Source of the DNA: Anaerocolumna sp. MB42-C2
GTDB taxonomy: Bacteria; Bacillota; Clostridia; Lachnospirales; Lachnospiraceae
Direction: 5' to 3'
Length of the DNA: 64,000 bases
NCBI RefSeq assembly: GCF_030913705.1
Contig: NZ_CP133190.1
Coordinates: 1,364,001 to 1,428,000, forward strand
A model generated the notes under the pieces. The model was not told where the DNA came from. It saw nothing but the letters and a program-made list of their open reading frames with translations, and searched no databases. Both the position numbers and the translations under genes were made by a program. Below, in pieces: positions 17,397 through 25,609 of the stretch. The number at the start of each line of letters is the position of its first letter. The stretch's first letter is position 1.

Positions 17397-18407
17397 CTAA
17401 ATATAATGTGCAACTGTATCCATCACAGTTCTCGCCCGATGGACAAGTCTGTGCTTTTCATTTACTTCCCGCTGACCGTTCAGTGCAATCTTTTCCATTT
17501 CGTTTTCATGTGTCAGATAATAATCTACAAGTTCCAGAATCTCTTCCGCTGAATTTGACCACTCAAGGTGTACGCCTTTTTTAAAGTAATATTCTACACC
17601 CTGGGAATATTGTGTAATATGAAATGCCCCGCATCCAAGTGCCTCATAAGTTCTGGTAGATACATAGGTTTTTGAAGTAGCAACCTGCTGGATCCCTAAC
17701 GCAATCTTAGCAGAGGAATAAACATAAGGTATTTCCTCAACCGGCAATATACCGCCGTAAAATGCTGTTGGGAGTATATACGCCCTGTCAAAATCAGTCC
17801 ACCATCTTCCCCATACTTTTAAATTTTTCTCTTTATCTACTAAAGGTTTTATTACTTGATAGATGCCATCTACTCTGAATTGATAAAATATACTTTTTTT
17901 TGATTCTGCGTCGACGTGCCTAAAGCTATAGTTATTTCCTAAAAATACCACGTCTTTCTTATATTCAGGTTTAGGAGGTAATTTAATATAACGTGGTGCA
18001 CAGGCATTAGGCTGTAAACAAGCCTCAATTCCAAATTTTTCATATTCCGGTATTAGATAATCTACCGGCGTAAAAACCAAATCTGCTCTTTTAGCAGCAG
18101 GAAGAGAAACCTGGCCACAGCAGACAGGGTCATCCGCAGACCACCATACATGGAATAATCCTTTTTTCTTAAATAAATCAAAAAATTCATTTATATCAAC
18201 AATGTCTTTCCACCAGCCATAAGAGTATACGAAATCCGGTTTAAATTCCTCAATAGCATTTGTCAAAACTGTCTTCAGTGAATCAAATTTATTAATATAA
18301 TCCTCACCTATTAAAATATTTCGGACTTCACATCCTGCCTCCAAAAAACCATTGTGTATTTCATTATAAACCTGGGGGCTGAATACACATGTAAGAATCT
18401 TATACAT
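17397..18407 (-). CDS. CgeB-like glycosyltransferase family 1 protein
   Basis: A 336-residue soluble protein resembling the spore-maturation CgeB group of GT-B glycosyltransferases. Landmarks: DFVYSYGWWKDI, FHVWWSADDPVCCG, DVVFLGNNYSFRH (start of the C-terminal Rossmann domain), the nucleotide-sugar contact region TRTYEALGCGAFHITQYSQG, and a terminal DYYLTHENEMEKIALNGQ helix. CgeB proteins modify spore coat or surface glycans; the acceptor here is unknown. The ATG at 18407 has an AGGTGAT ribosome site; an in-frame ATG eight codons earlier does not. Confidence 0.85.
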   Translation of the reverse strand: MYKILTCVFSPQVYNEIHNGFLEAGCEVRNILIGEDYINKFDSLKTVLTNAIEEFKPDFVYSYGWWKDIVDINEFFDLFKKKGLFHVWWSADDPVCCGQVSLPAAKRADLVFTPVDYLIPEYEKFGIEACLQPNACAPRYIKLPPKPEYKKDVVFLGNNYSFRHVDAESKKSIFYQFRVDGIYQVIKPLVDKEKNLKVWGRWWTDFDRAYILPTAFYGGILPVEEIPYVYSSAKIALGIQQVATSKTYVSTRTYEALGCGAFHITQYSQGVEYYFKKGVHLEWSNSAEEILELVDYYLTHENEMEKIALNGQREVNEKHRLVHRARTVMDTVAHYI

Positions 18408-18562
18408 TTTTACATCACCTCTATGATTCATATATCTGCAATGGATCTATCCAATCAATGCCATTCGTTCTGGTTTAAGCAAACATCCTATAGCACCATA
18501 AAAGAATATATCCTGCTAATAATATATGCAGCAATGTAGAATAATGTCTATTTTTATCATTG

Positions 18563-19102
18563 TTAGTATTTCAATTCCGATATCGTTTCCTGACACCATT
18601 CAATGGAAGCCTTGGATGTTAATATCCCTCTTCTTAATGTTGCTTTCAGAAAACGTGCCCTTTCAGCTGATATATCAGGAATTCCCTGCAATAATTCATG
18701 TTCATAACCTATATATTTATTCAGTTCATCTTCCATCCTCTGTTTATATTGATTTAACATTTCTATCACATTCTCAGGCGGAAGCTGACTGGAGAATAGG
18801 AATTTCAGCATAAATTCGGAACGAACCGGCTGTATAAGCGTATCCTCCGAAAGCCAGCCAAAGAGTTCTTCTCTCCCTTCATTTGTTATTTCGTATTTAA
18901 TTTTTCTGGATTCCTTATCCTCTGATAATTGCCTGATACATCCTTCCTGCTCTAACACTTTTAGTGTGGGATAAATATGTCCGAAATTTTCATGCCATAT
19001 CCCTGAAATAACAGTATCGCAGTATTTTTTAATATCATATCCTGTACTTGGTGAAATATTTAATATTCCCAAAATAGCATATCTGGATTTATTTTTCATC
19101 AT
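18563..19102 (-). CDS. PadR-family transcriptional regulator
   Basis: A 179-residue PadR protein. The N-terminal winged helix has YAILGILNISPSTGYDIKKY and IYPTLKVLEQEGCIRQL, with the family hallmark KIKYEITNEGREEL. The C-terminal Vir_C-like helical domain (residues about 90-175) mediates dimerisation. It is 67 bp after the glycosyltransferase gene and probably in the same operon, so it is likely to repress its own promoter through the large inverted repeat at 20369-20410. The ATG pair at 19102 has an AAGAAGAG site upstream. Confidence 0.92.
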   Translation of the reverse strand: MMKNKSRYAILGILNISPSTGYDIKKYCDTVISGIWHENFGHIYPTLKVLEQEGCIRQLSEDKESRKIKYEITNEGREELFGWLSEDTLIQPVRSEFMLKFLFSSQLPPENVIEMLNQYKQRMEDELNKYIGYEHELLQGIPDISAERARFLKATLRRGILTSKASIEWCQETISELKY

Positions 19103-19169
19103 ATATCGATCTCTTCTTTCTCTACTATACTTCATATTTCAATTTGTATCACTACTGCCCTTTTATGAC

Positions 19170-20354
19170 TTACTGCTGCCCCTTGCTAATCTTTTCTAAG
19201 GTTGCAGCTACATTAGATAAATGGTTAAATTCTCTGAACTTAAGTGATATGTTTTCACAGTTTTCCTGTATCTGTTTATCCGATAATAATTTCATTACTC
19301 CGTCTCTTAAATTTATTGTATTTATTTCTTTAAAATTACCAATAATACCAAGCCCCATATCCTTGACTCTTTTTGCAACCATATGCTGGTCATTAACCAT
19401 TGGCAGTGTATACAAAGGAATGCCGTAATAAAGCGCCTCATTAACACTATTAAATCCGGCATGCGTAATAAAAACATCAGTTTGTTTTAATACAGTTGAT
19501 TGAGGAAGAAAATTTTTTACATAAAAATTAGATGGGATTTTCCCTAATTGATCAATATTGCACTTGTTACCGATTGACATTACAACAAAATAGTCCGAAT
19601 TTTCAAAGGTTTTCATGCACATTTTATAAAATTCCATAAAATCAGTATTAACACTGCCCAGTGAAATATAGATTACCGGACGTCCATTTTTATCCTTAAA
19701 TCCTTCAAACTCTGTATCAATCTCTTTTCCAAGGGCGGATCCCGTAAAAAGATAATCAGAACTGTCTGATAACGCTGATCCGTTAAACTCCGGTATCGTA
19801 TACACTACATTCCAGTTGGCTTTACTAATAAAGACATCATCTAATCCCGGAACGGGTATCTCATACTTCCTGCAGATTCTCTCCAATATTTCATAACAAT
19901 GATCCAACTGTGGATGGATTCCTTTCACCATCATTGATGCCGGCACCGGAGCTTGGCTCATTGCGAAACTGGAATGTGAGCTGACCACCGGTATCTTTAT
20001 AATCTGTTCTAAAAAGAACGGTCCGCCGAATAAAGAATCACCGATTATCATATCATACGGATTCTTTTCAATCAACTTTAAAACTCCCGGAAGCATCACT
20101 TCTGCATAAAGAAGTATATATTCCATCAACATATAGAAAGGATGCCTGTCCGTAGGCCGGTAGGACTTAAGAAATTCGTCCAATTCCTCAGAATAATTCA
20201 GAAATGCTGCACCTGTTTCCATAACCTTTTCTTTAAATTGTAGTGAACAAAAATAATCCAGTTGATTTCCCCTGTCTGCCATTTCTTTCACTAAGGGAAG
20301 GGTTGGGTTAATATGTCCGTATAAATTAGCATTGATAAATAAAATTTTAGCCAT
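19170..20354 (-). CDS. MGT-type (macrolide/UDP-glycosyl) glycosyltransferase
   Basis: A 394-residue GT1-family enzyme. The N-terminus INANLYGHINPTLPLVKEM is the acceptor-side motif of the macrolide glycosyltransferase group (YjiC/OleD-like), and PVIYISLGSVNTD plus ITHAGFNSVNEALYYGIPLY are the C-terminal donor-binding motifs. Such enzymes move glucose from UDP-glucose onto small hydrophobic molecules, often inactivating antibiotics or plant phenolics. Partnered with a PadR repressor, which in other bacteria responds to phenolics or drugs, a detoxification role is a fair inference. GGAGG precedes the ATG. Confidence 0.9.
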   Translation of the reverse strand: MAKILFINANLYGHINPTLPLVKEMADRGNQLDYFCSLQFKEKVMETGAAFLNYSEELDEFLKSYRPTDRHPFYMLMEYILLYAEVMLPGVLKLIEKNPYDMIIGDSLFGGPFFLEQIIKIPVVSSHSSFAMSQAPVPASMMVKGIHPQLDHCYEILERICRKYEIPVPGLDDVFISKANWNVVYTIPEFNGSALSDSSDYLFTGSALGKEIDTEFEGFKDKNGRPVIYISLGSVNTDFMEFYKMCMKTFENSDYFVVMSIGNKCNIDQLGKIPSNFYVKNFLPQSTVLKQTDVFITHAGFNSVNEALYYGIPLYTLPMVNDQHMVAKRVKDMGLGIIGNFKEINTINLRDGVMKLLSDKQIQENCENISLKFREFNHLSNVAATLEKISKGQQ

Positions 20355-20368
20355 TATATTGCCTCCTA

Positions 20369-20410
20369 TATATCACTCTGATACACTTCATGTTATATCA
20401 GAGTGATATA
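20369..20410. promoter_or_regulatory. PadR operator candidate: 15-bp perfect inverted repeat
   Basis: TATATCACTCTGATA (20369-20383) and its exact complement (20396-20410) are separated by 12 bp. The arms flank the -10 box of the glycosyltransferase/PadR operon, and the upstream arm fills the spacer between -35 and -10. Only 15 bp separate it from the start codon. Confidence 0.85.
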
Positions 20411-20418
20411 TTTGTCAA
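20390..20418 (-). promoter_or_regulatory. Promoter of the glycosyltransferase/PadR operon
   Basis: Minus-strand TTGACA (20418-20413), a 17-bp spacer and TAACAT (20395-20390). The spacer is one arm of the inverted repeat, so bound repressor would block polymerase. Confidence 0.8.
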
Positions 20419-20533
20419 GATAAAAATTAATTCACATAAACATATATTCAATCAAATCTTATATTTTAGAAAAAACATGATTTTAAATAAAAACAGATCA
20501 TACTAAGAAATATTCTTATGTATGACCTTATCT

Positions 20534-20656
20534 TTACTTATTCTTTAATCTTATCCCTGCTTCTCTCATCGCCGTAATAGCCTGTTTATTATGAACATTA
20601 GTTTCACTAGTCATGGACAATACTATTGATCTTATATTTACTTTCTGGCTATACTT
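20534..20656 (-). pseudogene. Short coding remnant of unknown origin
   Basis: An open minus-strand frame begins right after a TAG near 20657 and ends at TAA (20534). Its C-terminal part (TNVHNKQAITAMREAGIRLK) looks protein-like. The internal ATG at 20614 has no ribosome site. It is probably the tail of a lost gene. The rest of the 20419-20691 gap is AT-rich without other features. Confidence 0.35.
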
Positions 20657-20691
20657 TCCCTAATCAATAATCTTCCTATAAAAGCTGCTGT

Positions 20692-21306
20692 CTATTCGAT
20701 TAAAAATTTGTAAACAGCATCAACTCCTGCCTGTAAAATGCGCTCATTATCAATCTTATTTTTACAGAATACAATTTGATCCACAACAGCATTAATTAAT
20801 TTATAAGTTACAATTGCGGCTGCTTCAATATCTTTTACCTTAATATATTCTTTGTACATATAAAAACATTGAAGTGTCATCTGCCATGTTTTCTCCCGCT
20901 GCTTTTCCTGTACGGCTGCTACTTCCGGTATGGAAAAGCAAAGAATATTCATCTCAAAGTTCAGCTCTTTTGAAATTTGGTGGATTTCAATCAATCCCTC
21001 GATTAACCGGCGAAACCACAACTTAAGATCAGTCTTGTATAACTCCATATCCCTTGATAATTCATCATGTACTTTAATATAAGATTCATTATACCGGTCT
21101 AAAATTTCTAGAAGTATAGTATCTTTATCCTTGAAGTAAGAATAAAGGCTGCCTATTGATACATTTGCAACCTGTGCGATCTCGTTTGTAGTAGTATTGT
21201 AATAACCTTTTTTACAAAAAAGCCGGTATGCGGCATCTAATATTTTTTCTTTCGTCTCAATACTTCTTTTTTGCTGTGGCTTACGTATTGATTTATCCTG
21301 GTTCAT
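20692..21306 (-). CDS. TetR-family repressor of the adjacent MFS pump
   Basis: A 204-residue TetR protein. The helix-turn-helix is at residues about 15-62 (KEKILDAAYRLFCKKGYYNT, TTNEIAQVANVSIGSLYSYF). The C-terminal domain is helical. AAGGAG precedes the ATG. It is divergent from the DHA2-type exporter with two inverted-repeat sites between them, the standard arrangement for a drug-sensing repressor of its pump. Confidence 0.93.
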   Translation of the reverse strand: MNQDKSIRKPQQKRSIETKEKILDAAYRLFCKKGYYNTTTNEIAQVANVSIGSLYSYFKDKDTILLEILDRYNESYIKVHDELSRDMELYKTDLKLWFRRLIEGLIEIHQISKELNFEMNILCFSIPEVAAVQEKQREKTWQMTLQCFYMYKEYIKVKDIEAAAIVTYKLINAVVDQIVFCKNKIDNERILQAGVDAVYKFLIE

Positions 21307-21326
21307 ACCATCAACTCCTTATGTTT

Positions 21327-21355
21327 ATTTTAAAGCAGTTTATTTTATTTGTCAA
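21327..21355 (-). promoter_or_regulatory. Promoter of the TetR gene
   Basis: Minus-strand TTGACA (21355-21350), 17-bp spacer, TAAAAT (21332-21327). The operator copy at 21361-21376 lies immediately upstream of the -35 box. Confidence 0.75.
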
Positions 21356-21360
21356 TAAAT

Positions 21361-21376
21361 ATGAGTTTTTACTCAT
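21361..21376. promoter_or_regulatory. TetR operator copy 1
   Basis: ATGAGTTTTTACTCAT: arms ATGAGT and ACTCAT. It is nearly identical to the copy at 21418 and lies between the -35 boxes of the two divergent promoters. Confidence 0.8.
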
Positions 21377-21383
21377 TTTCTTA

Positions 21384-21412
21384 TTGACAGATTCGGTTAA
21401 AGAGTTTATATT
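21384..21412 (+). promoter_or_regulatory. Promoter of the MFS pump gene
   Basis: TTGACA (21384-21389), 17-bp spacer, TATATT (21407-21412). The expected start site falls on the second operator copy. Confidence 0.82.
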
Positions 21413-21417
21413 CAAAC

Positions 21418-21433
21418 ATGAGCTTTTACTCAT
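21418..21433. promoter_or_regulatory. TetR operator copy 2
   Basis: ATGAGCTTTTACTCAT, one base different from copy 1 (15 of 16). It covers the predicted transcription start of the pump gene. Confidence 0.82.
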
Positions 21434-21462
21434 ATTAATACAAGAAAGAAGGATATATCATT

Positions 21463-22899
21463 ATGCAATCAATTCTAAAGAAAAGAAATATGACGGTGAT
21501 TACCGTCGCTCTCGGTACATTTATGACCTGTTTTGACATTAATGCGGTGAATGTTGCACTGCCTCTGATGCAAACAGCTTTTCATACAACCATCTCCGTT
21601 GTTGAATGGGTGGTTGTCGTTTATTTACTTACACTATGCTCAACACAACTCACCTTTGGCAGAATATCAGACCTGTACGGATTAAAAAAAGTTTATATAT
21701 CCGGTTTTATTGGTTTCACCGTAAGTTCTCTGTTTTGCGGAATATCAGTGAATATTTCGATGCTAATCGTGTTTCGTATTATTGAAGCATTAAGCGGTTC
21801 TATGATGATGGCAACAGGAAGTGCTATCGTCACCAACTCAGTCTTGCCGGAAAATAGAGGGAAAGCACTTAGCGTAACCTCCATTGCCGTAGCGGTAGCA
21901 ACCTGCGCCGGCCCTTCACTTGGTGGTTTTCTGGCCTCCTGTTTTGGATGGAGTAGTATCTTTTTTATTAATATCCCTCTTGGAATAATCGGTACACTCC
22001 TTGCCCTGCGAAACATTCAATCCGATATTCCAAAAGCCGGTGTTAAATTTGATACGATCGGAAGCATACTTATTATGGCGGCACTTACTCTGATCCTTTT
22101 CCCCCTTGATATGAGCGGTAAAGCAACCGTAAATTCAATAACGATTTTAGTATCGCTTTCTCTTGGTATTATTTTACTTATTGGTTTTCTTATATATGAA
22201 AAGAAATGTGACCATCCGATACTCAATCTAGACCTTTTCAAAAATAGGGTTTTCGCTGCAAGTAATTTTGCCGCAACTTTTTTCAATATGAGCGAATTTA
22301 TAATGGTTTTCCTCGCTCCTTATTATCTTCAGCAGCAGCATATGTTATCCGTATCCGGATCCGGATTAACAATGCTTCCTATGTCTTTGATGATGATGGC
22401 AATAGCTCCTATAAGCGGCGCAATCTCTGATAAATCTGATAGCCGCCTTATCAGTTGTGCTGGGTTAGGTATTCTGGCAGCGGCATGTCTCTTTTTTGGA
22501 AGCTTTCAGGCGGATACCCCTATCATTATGTTATTGCTTGCATTCGCTGTCACCGGTATCGGAGCAGGACTTTTCCATACTCCTAATAACAGTGCGGTTA
22601 TGGGAAGTGCGCCGGCACAAAGCAGAGGTGTTGCAGGTGCTACCCTTGGAACTATGCGCAATATCGGCATGGTATTGGGAGAAGCGATTTCCGCTGCTCT
22701 GCTTTCCTCCAATGTCAGTTATGCAACCACCACTTTAGCCGCTAAAGGCATTCAGGGTACTCTCCTGCAACAGAATGCATTCAGTTATGCAATGCATATT
22801 ATTTCTATAACATCCGCTTGCTGTGCACTGGCAGCACTGCTGCTTACACTGATCAGAGGAAAAACTAATAAAGACTGTCAGATAAAAAACATTCAATAA
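21463..22899 (+). CDS. DHA2-type MFS drug exporter (14-TM, EmrB/QacA-like)
   Basis: A 478-residue membrane protein with about 14 hydrophobic segments. It has FDINAVNVALPLMQ in TM1, WVVVVYLLTLCS in TM2, the motif-A region FGRISDLYGLKKVY and motif C-like GPSLGGFLAS in TM5, all typical of the DHA2 drug:H+ antiporters. An AAGAAGGA site precedes the ATG. It is controlled by the divergent TetR through two operators. Substrate unknown; lipophilic or cationic drugs are likely. Confidence 0.92.
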   Translation: MQSILKKRNMTVITVALGTFMTCFDINAVNVALPLMQTAFHTTISVVEWVVVVYLLTLCSTQLTFGRISDLYGLKKVYISGFIGFTVSSLFCGISVNISMLIVFRIIEALSGSMMMATGSAIVTNSVLPENRGKALSVTSIAVAVATCAGPSLGGFLASCFGWSSIFFINIPLGIIGTLLALRNIQSDIPKAGVKFDTIGSILIMAALTLILFPLDMSGKATVNSITILVSLSLGIILLIGFLIYEKKCDHPILNLDLFKNRVFAASNFAATFFNMSEFIMVFLAPYYLQQQHMLSVSGSGLTMLPMSLMMMAIAPISGAISDKSDSRLISCAGLGILAAACLFFGSFQADTPIIMLLLAFAVTGIGAGLFHTPNNSAVMGSAPAQSRGVAGATLGTMRNIGMVLGEAISAALLSSNVSYATTTLAAKGIQGTLLQQNAFSYAMHIISITSACCALAALLLTLIRGKTNKDCQIKNIQ

Positions 22900-22988
22900 A
22901 TTTGATTTTCCCCCAGACGATGTTAATCGTTGCCCGGTATCTGCGTACATCACCTCAAACCAAGAAGTTATCTATAAGAAGCACATAA

Positions 22989-23027
22989 AGGGGTCTCTTC
23001 CAAAAATCAATCTTTTGGAAAAGACCT
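22989..23027 (+). terminator. Stem-loop after the MFS pump gene
   Basis: AGGGGTCTCTTCCAAAA pairs with TTTTGGAAAAGACCTCT with one mismatch. No long T-run follows on either strand, so termination strength is uncertain. It lies 90 bp past the pump stop codon. Confidence 0.6.
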
Positions 23028-23186
23028 CTACTCTTTGAAACCATTTTTGATGATTCCCTTTGTCTGATTTATTTCCATACTTCTTTTGAATTTTCTAGTA
23101 CTAAATGCAATTTCACCCACTGCTCTTCCATCGGTCAATTTATTACCTTCTTCAGTAGATACAAACAAGCACTTGGGTCTAAACTT
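23028..23186 (-). pseudogene. Degraded coding stretch without start
   Basis: The minus strand is open for 52 codons from a stop at 23187-23189 to TAG at 23028, and contains a protein-like segment (VSTEEGNKLTDGRAVGEIAF). It has no start codon or ribosome site and lies downstream of the DUF1801 gene. It is likely a leftover gene tail of unknown family. Confidence 0.3.
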
Positions 23187-23213
23187 TTATCCCCATGTAA
23201 ATGCGAAAGTCAG

Positions 23214-23621
23214 TCATCCTTTACGGGATGTTTTACGGCTGTACTTGTTTAAGTCAATGGCAGCGCGGATCAACGCTTTTAATGCCTCCTCATTCAACTC
23301 TTCTCCCTCATGGATGTCAATTGCTCTCCTCGTATTTCCCTCCAGACTTGAATTAAAAATATGCATAGGATCCTCCAGTGATGCTCCCTTGGCGAACGTC
23401 ATCTTAACTACGTTTTTATAAGTCTCCCCTGTGCATATCATTCCATCATGAGACCAAACAGGAGTCCCTCTCCACTTCCATTCCTCAACTACTTCCGGGT
23501 CGGTTTGTCTGATCAAATTCCGTACCTTTAAGAGTATCTGACCCCGCCAGTCGCCTAATTCCTCGATTTTCTCATCAATTAGCTGGGATGGAGATTTTGA
23601 ATCTTCTGATTGCTTTTCCAT
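23214..23621 (-). CDS. DUF1801 (YdhG/frataxin-like fold) domain protein
   Basis: A 135-residue protein with the DUF1801 core: EEWKWRGTPVWSHDGMICTG, then YKNVVKMTFAKGASLEDP and a final RAAIDLNKYSRK. The family has a frataxin-like fold; YdhG (Fra) of Bacillus is proposed to be an iron chaperone, but the role of this subfamily is not established. Its GGAGG ribosome site is inside the end of a 32-codon upstream frame, so translation may be coupled. Confidence 0.85.
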   Translation of the reverse strand: MEKQSEDSKSPSQLIDEKIEELGDWRGQILLKVRNLIRQTDPEVVEEWKWRGTPVWSHDGMICTGETYKNVVKMTFAKGASLEDPMHIFNSSLEGNTRRAIDIHEGEELNEEALKALIRAAIDLNKYSRKTSRKG

Positions 23622-23626
23622 TATAA

Positions 23627-23725
23627 TTATCCTCCATTTAATTTCGTAATCTTTTTTCTATTTTCGCTAAAATGTTGATGCTGCAAATTATTGATATGTG
23701 CTAAATATTCTTCAAAAGCTTCCAT
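23627..23725 (-). pseudogene. 32-codon remnant of a second DUF1801-type gene or leader peptide
   Basis: ATG at 23725 has an AGGAGAG ribosome site and encodes 32 residues starting MEAFEEYLAHINNLQHQ. This resembles the usual N-terminus of YdhG-like DUF1801 proteins (a FEEYLA..I.N helix), after which the reading ends in LNGG and TAA. The stop lies six bases before the start codon of the intact DUF1801 gene. It may be the stump of a deleted paralogue, now acting as a coupled leader. Confidence 0.45.
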
Positions 23726-23873
23726 GTTCTCTCCTAAAATCAATTTTTACAAAAATTAATTTTTCGGATAACATAAGACGAAAAAGTAATATATATTATA
23801 ATCATTTATATCAATAACTAATACTTTTTTATTCTTCTTTTAGTATATAAATTTTTCATTTTCATCTTGCACG

Positions 23874-23910
23874 TTAAAACGCACCCATTAATTCTGATAA
23901 TGAGTGCGTT
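23874..23910 (-). terminator. Terminator after the EFR1-type gene
   Basis: AACGCACCCATTA (23878-23890) pairs with TAATGAGTGCGTT (23898-23910) with one mismatch; TTTT follows on the minus strand. It is 11 bp past the stop codon. Confidence 0.82.
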
Positions 23911-23920
23911 CAAACTTATA

Positions 23921-24724
23921 TTAATAGCCTTTTCCATAAAAAATATCTTTATTTTTAACTTTTTTATGGTGGCCAAGTGCCGTTTTAGCAATCTCCTTTA
24001 TATTACAGGTTCTTGCTTTTCCTGAACAGTTAGTTACGCAGGAAAGACACATGATACATGTCTTTTTGTCCACCTTAAAATCTTGATTAATCGATCCTGT
24101 TGGACACATTTTCCTGCATATACCGCATCCATTGCATTTGCTTTCTTGAAAGTCTAAATTTGCAACTAATTTAGGAACGAAACCCTGTGGTAAAGAACAT
24201 AATAATTTAATAAATAGCTTATCCTTATTATCAGTAAGTTTTATGGAAGTATTTTTTTTAAATTGTTTCCTGACAAACTCTACTAATTCTTGTTTCTCAG
24301 CATCCGTTGGCCTGTTACCTATTATAGGTAACACAGGTTCTAAATAAGAATGTTCGGCAACAATCTCTGCTGCTCCATTAACTATGAATCCATTCCCGCT
24401 CGTAATTTTCCATGCATGATAAATTGCATTTCCTTTATGAGCATTTCCCCACAATGCTATCAGTAATATCGGTACCCCACCTCCCTTTAATCTCTCCATA
24501 AATTTTCTCAGGGGTTCCGGCATATCGCTGGCATACACTGGAAAAACAAGAATTAATTGATCACAATCAATATTATCTTGCAACCGGTTACGTGCTTCCA
24601 AAGGTGTAATGTTTACTAATTTAACCTGCAAATCCTCACTCTTTAACATTGTTCCTATGTACTCTGATATAATTCTACATTGCCCTGTTCCCGTAAAATA
24701 CCAAATAATTAATTTTTTCGTCAT
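23921..24724 (-). CDS. EFR1-type ferredoxin: flavodoxin domain plus two 4Fe-4S clusters
   Basis: A 267-residue electron carrier. The N-terminal flavodoxin-like domain opens WYFTGTGQCRIISEYIG and has FPVYASDMPEPLRKFMERL. The C-terminus carries two 4Fe-4S motifs, CNGCGICRKMCPTGS and CIMCLSCVTNCSGKA. Two-cluster ferredoxin/flavodoxin fusions of this kind are widespread in anaerobic Firmicutes; electron partners are unknown. GGAGG precedes the ATG. It is downstream of the AraC gene on the same strand by about 40 bp, so co-transcription is possible. Confidence 0.9.
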   Translation of the reverse strand: MTKKLIIWYFTGTGQCRIISEYIGTMLKSEDLQVKLVNITPLEARNRLQDNIDCDQLILVFPVYASDMPEPLRKFMERLKGGGVPILLIALWGNAHKGNAIYHAWKITSGNGFIVNGAAEIVAEHSYLEPVLPIIGNRPTDAEKQELVEFVRKQFKKNTSIKLTDNKDKLFIKLLCSLPQGFVPKLVANLDFQESKCNGCGICRKMCPTGSINQDFKVDKKTCIMCLSCVTNCSGKARTCNIKEIAKTALGHHKKVKNKDIFYGKGY

Positions 24725-24765
24725 ATCTTTTACCTCCTGGCAATAGATTATAACATTACGTTCTA

Positions 24766-25515
24766 TTATACTTTCAAAAATCTGCTGTTTTTAAATGTAA
24801 ACTGAGCGGTCATACCGGTAAGCTTTTTATTGGTGGATGCAAAATGAGACGGACTGTCAAATCCAGCATCTAAAGCGGCAGTTGTTATATTACCATTCTT
24901 CAGTATTAACTCGTATGCTTTCTTCCACTTCTTCATTAAAATATACCCTTTGAGTGGGATTCCGGTATATTCCTTAAATAAGTGTGTTATACGGCTTTCT
25001 GATAAACTTACTTTATCAGCTAATACTTTTACTGATACATTAAAAAAATCACTTTGTTCCAATTGTTCAATTATTTCTCTTACTCTTACGTCCAGTGATT
25101 TTTTATCAATGTTCGTAATAAAAATTGTTGAGTTAAATTCTTCAATAAATTTTTTATATTCTTCTATTGCCACATTAGTCAGCAAGTATAAAAAATCCGT
25201 TTTTTTATGTTTGCTTACATCTATAAACCCATATCCCTTAGTTTTATTTATATAATGATCTCTCATATAAAATGCAATATCAGAAGTAGGTTCTATTAAC
25301 ATGGTATAATAAACATCACCTTTTACACAAAAACGATGTTTCACATTAGAATCTAATATAATACAATGATCCAAAATCTTTTCTCCATTAATCTCGACCT
25401 GAACTTTAGTATATAAACATAGAAAAAGTTGCAGCATCCAATGTTTATGGATATCTGCACAGGGCAAATCCGTAAACGCTGAAATATACTCGTTTTCCCA
25501 ATAAATTCTGTTCAT
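24766..25515 (-). CDS. AraC-family transcriptional regulator
   Basis: About 249 residues. The C-terminus has the AraC double helix-turn-helix (VKVLADKVSLSESRITHLF and ITTAALDAGFDSPSHFASTN), ending MTAQFTFK. The N-terminal half is a cupin-like region (CADIHKHWMLQLFL). The start is uncertain: ATGs at 25527 and 25515 share an AAAGGA site, while the frame stays open to a TTG at 25581 without a good site. It is followed by the EFR1-type gene, a likely target. Confidence 0.85.
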   Translation of the reverse strand: MNRIYWENEYISAFTDLPCADIHKHWMLQLFLCLYTKVQVEINGEKILDHCIILDSNVKHRFCVKGDVYYTMLIEPTSDIAFYMRDHYINKTKGYGFIDVSKHKKTDFLYLLTNVAIEEYKKFIEEFNSTIFITNIDKKSLDVRVREIIEQLEQSDFFNVSVKVLADKVSLSESRITHLFKEYTGIPLKGYILMKKWKKAYELILKNGNITTAALDAGFDSPSHFASTNKKLTGMTAQFTFKNSRFLKV

Positions 25516-25609
25516 ACTTATACTCATTCCTTTCGCGCTGCTCAAGGCACAAAGTCTTATGTTGACTTTAGCAGCTTTCAAACCTGGTTGACCATATACG
25601 AATCAGTAA

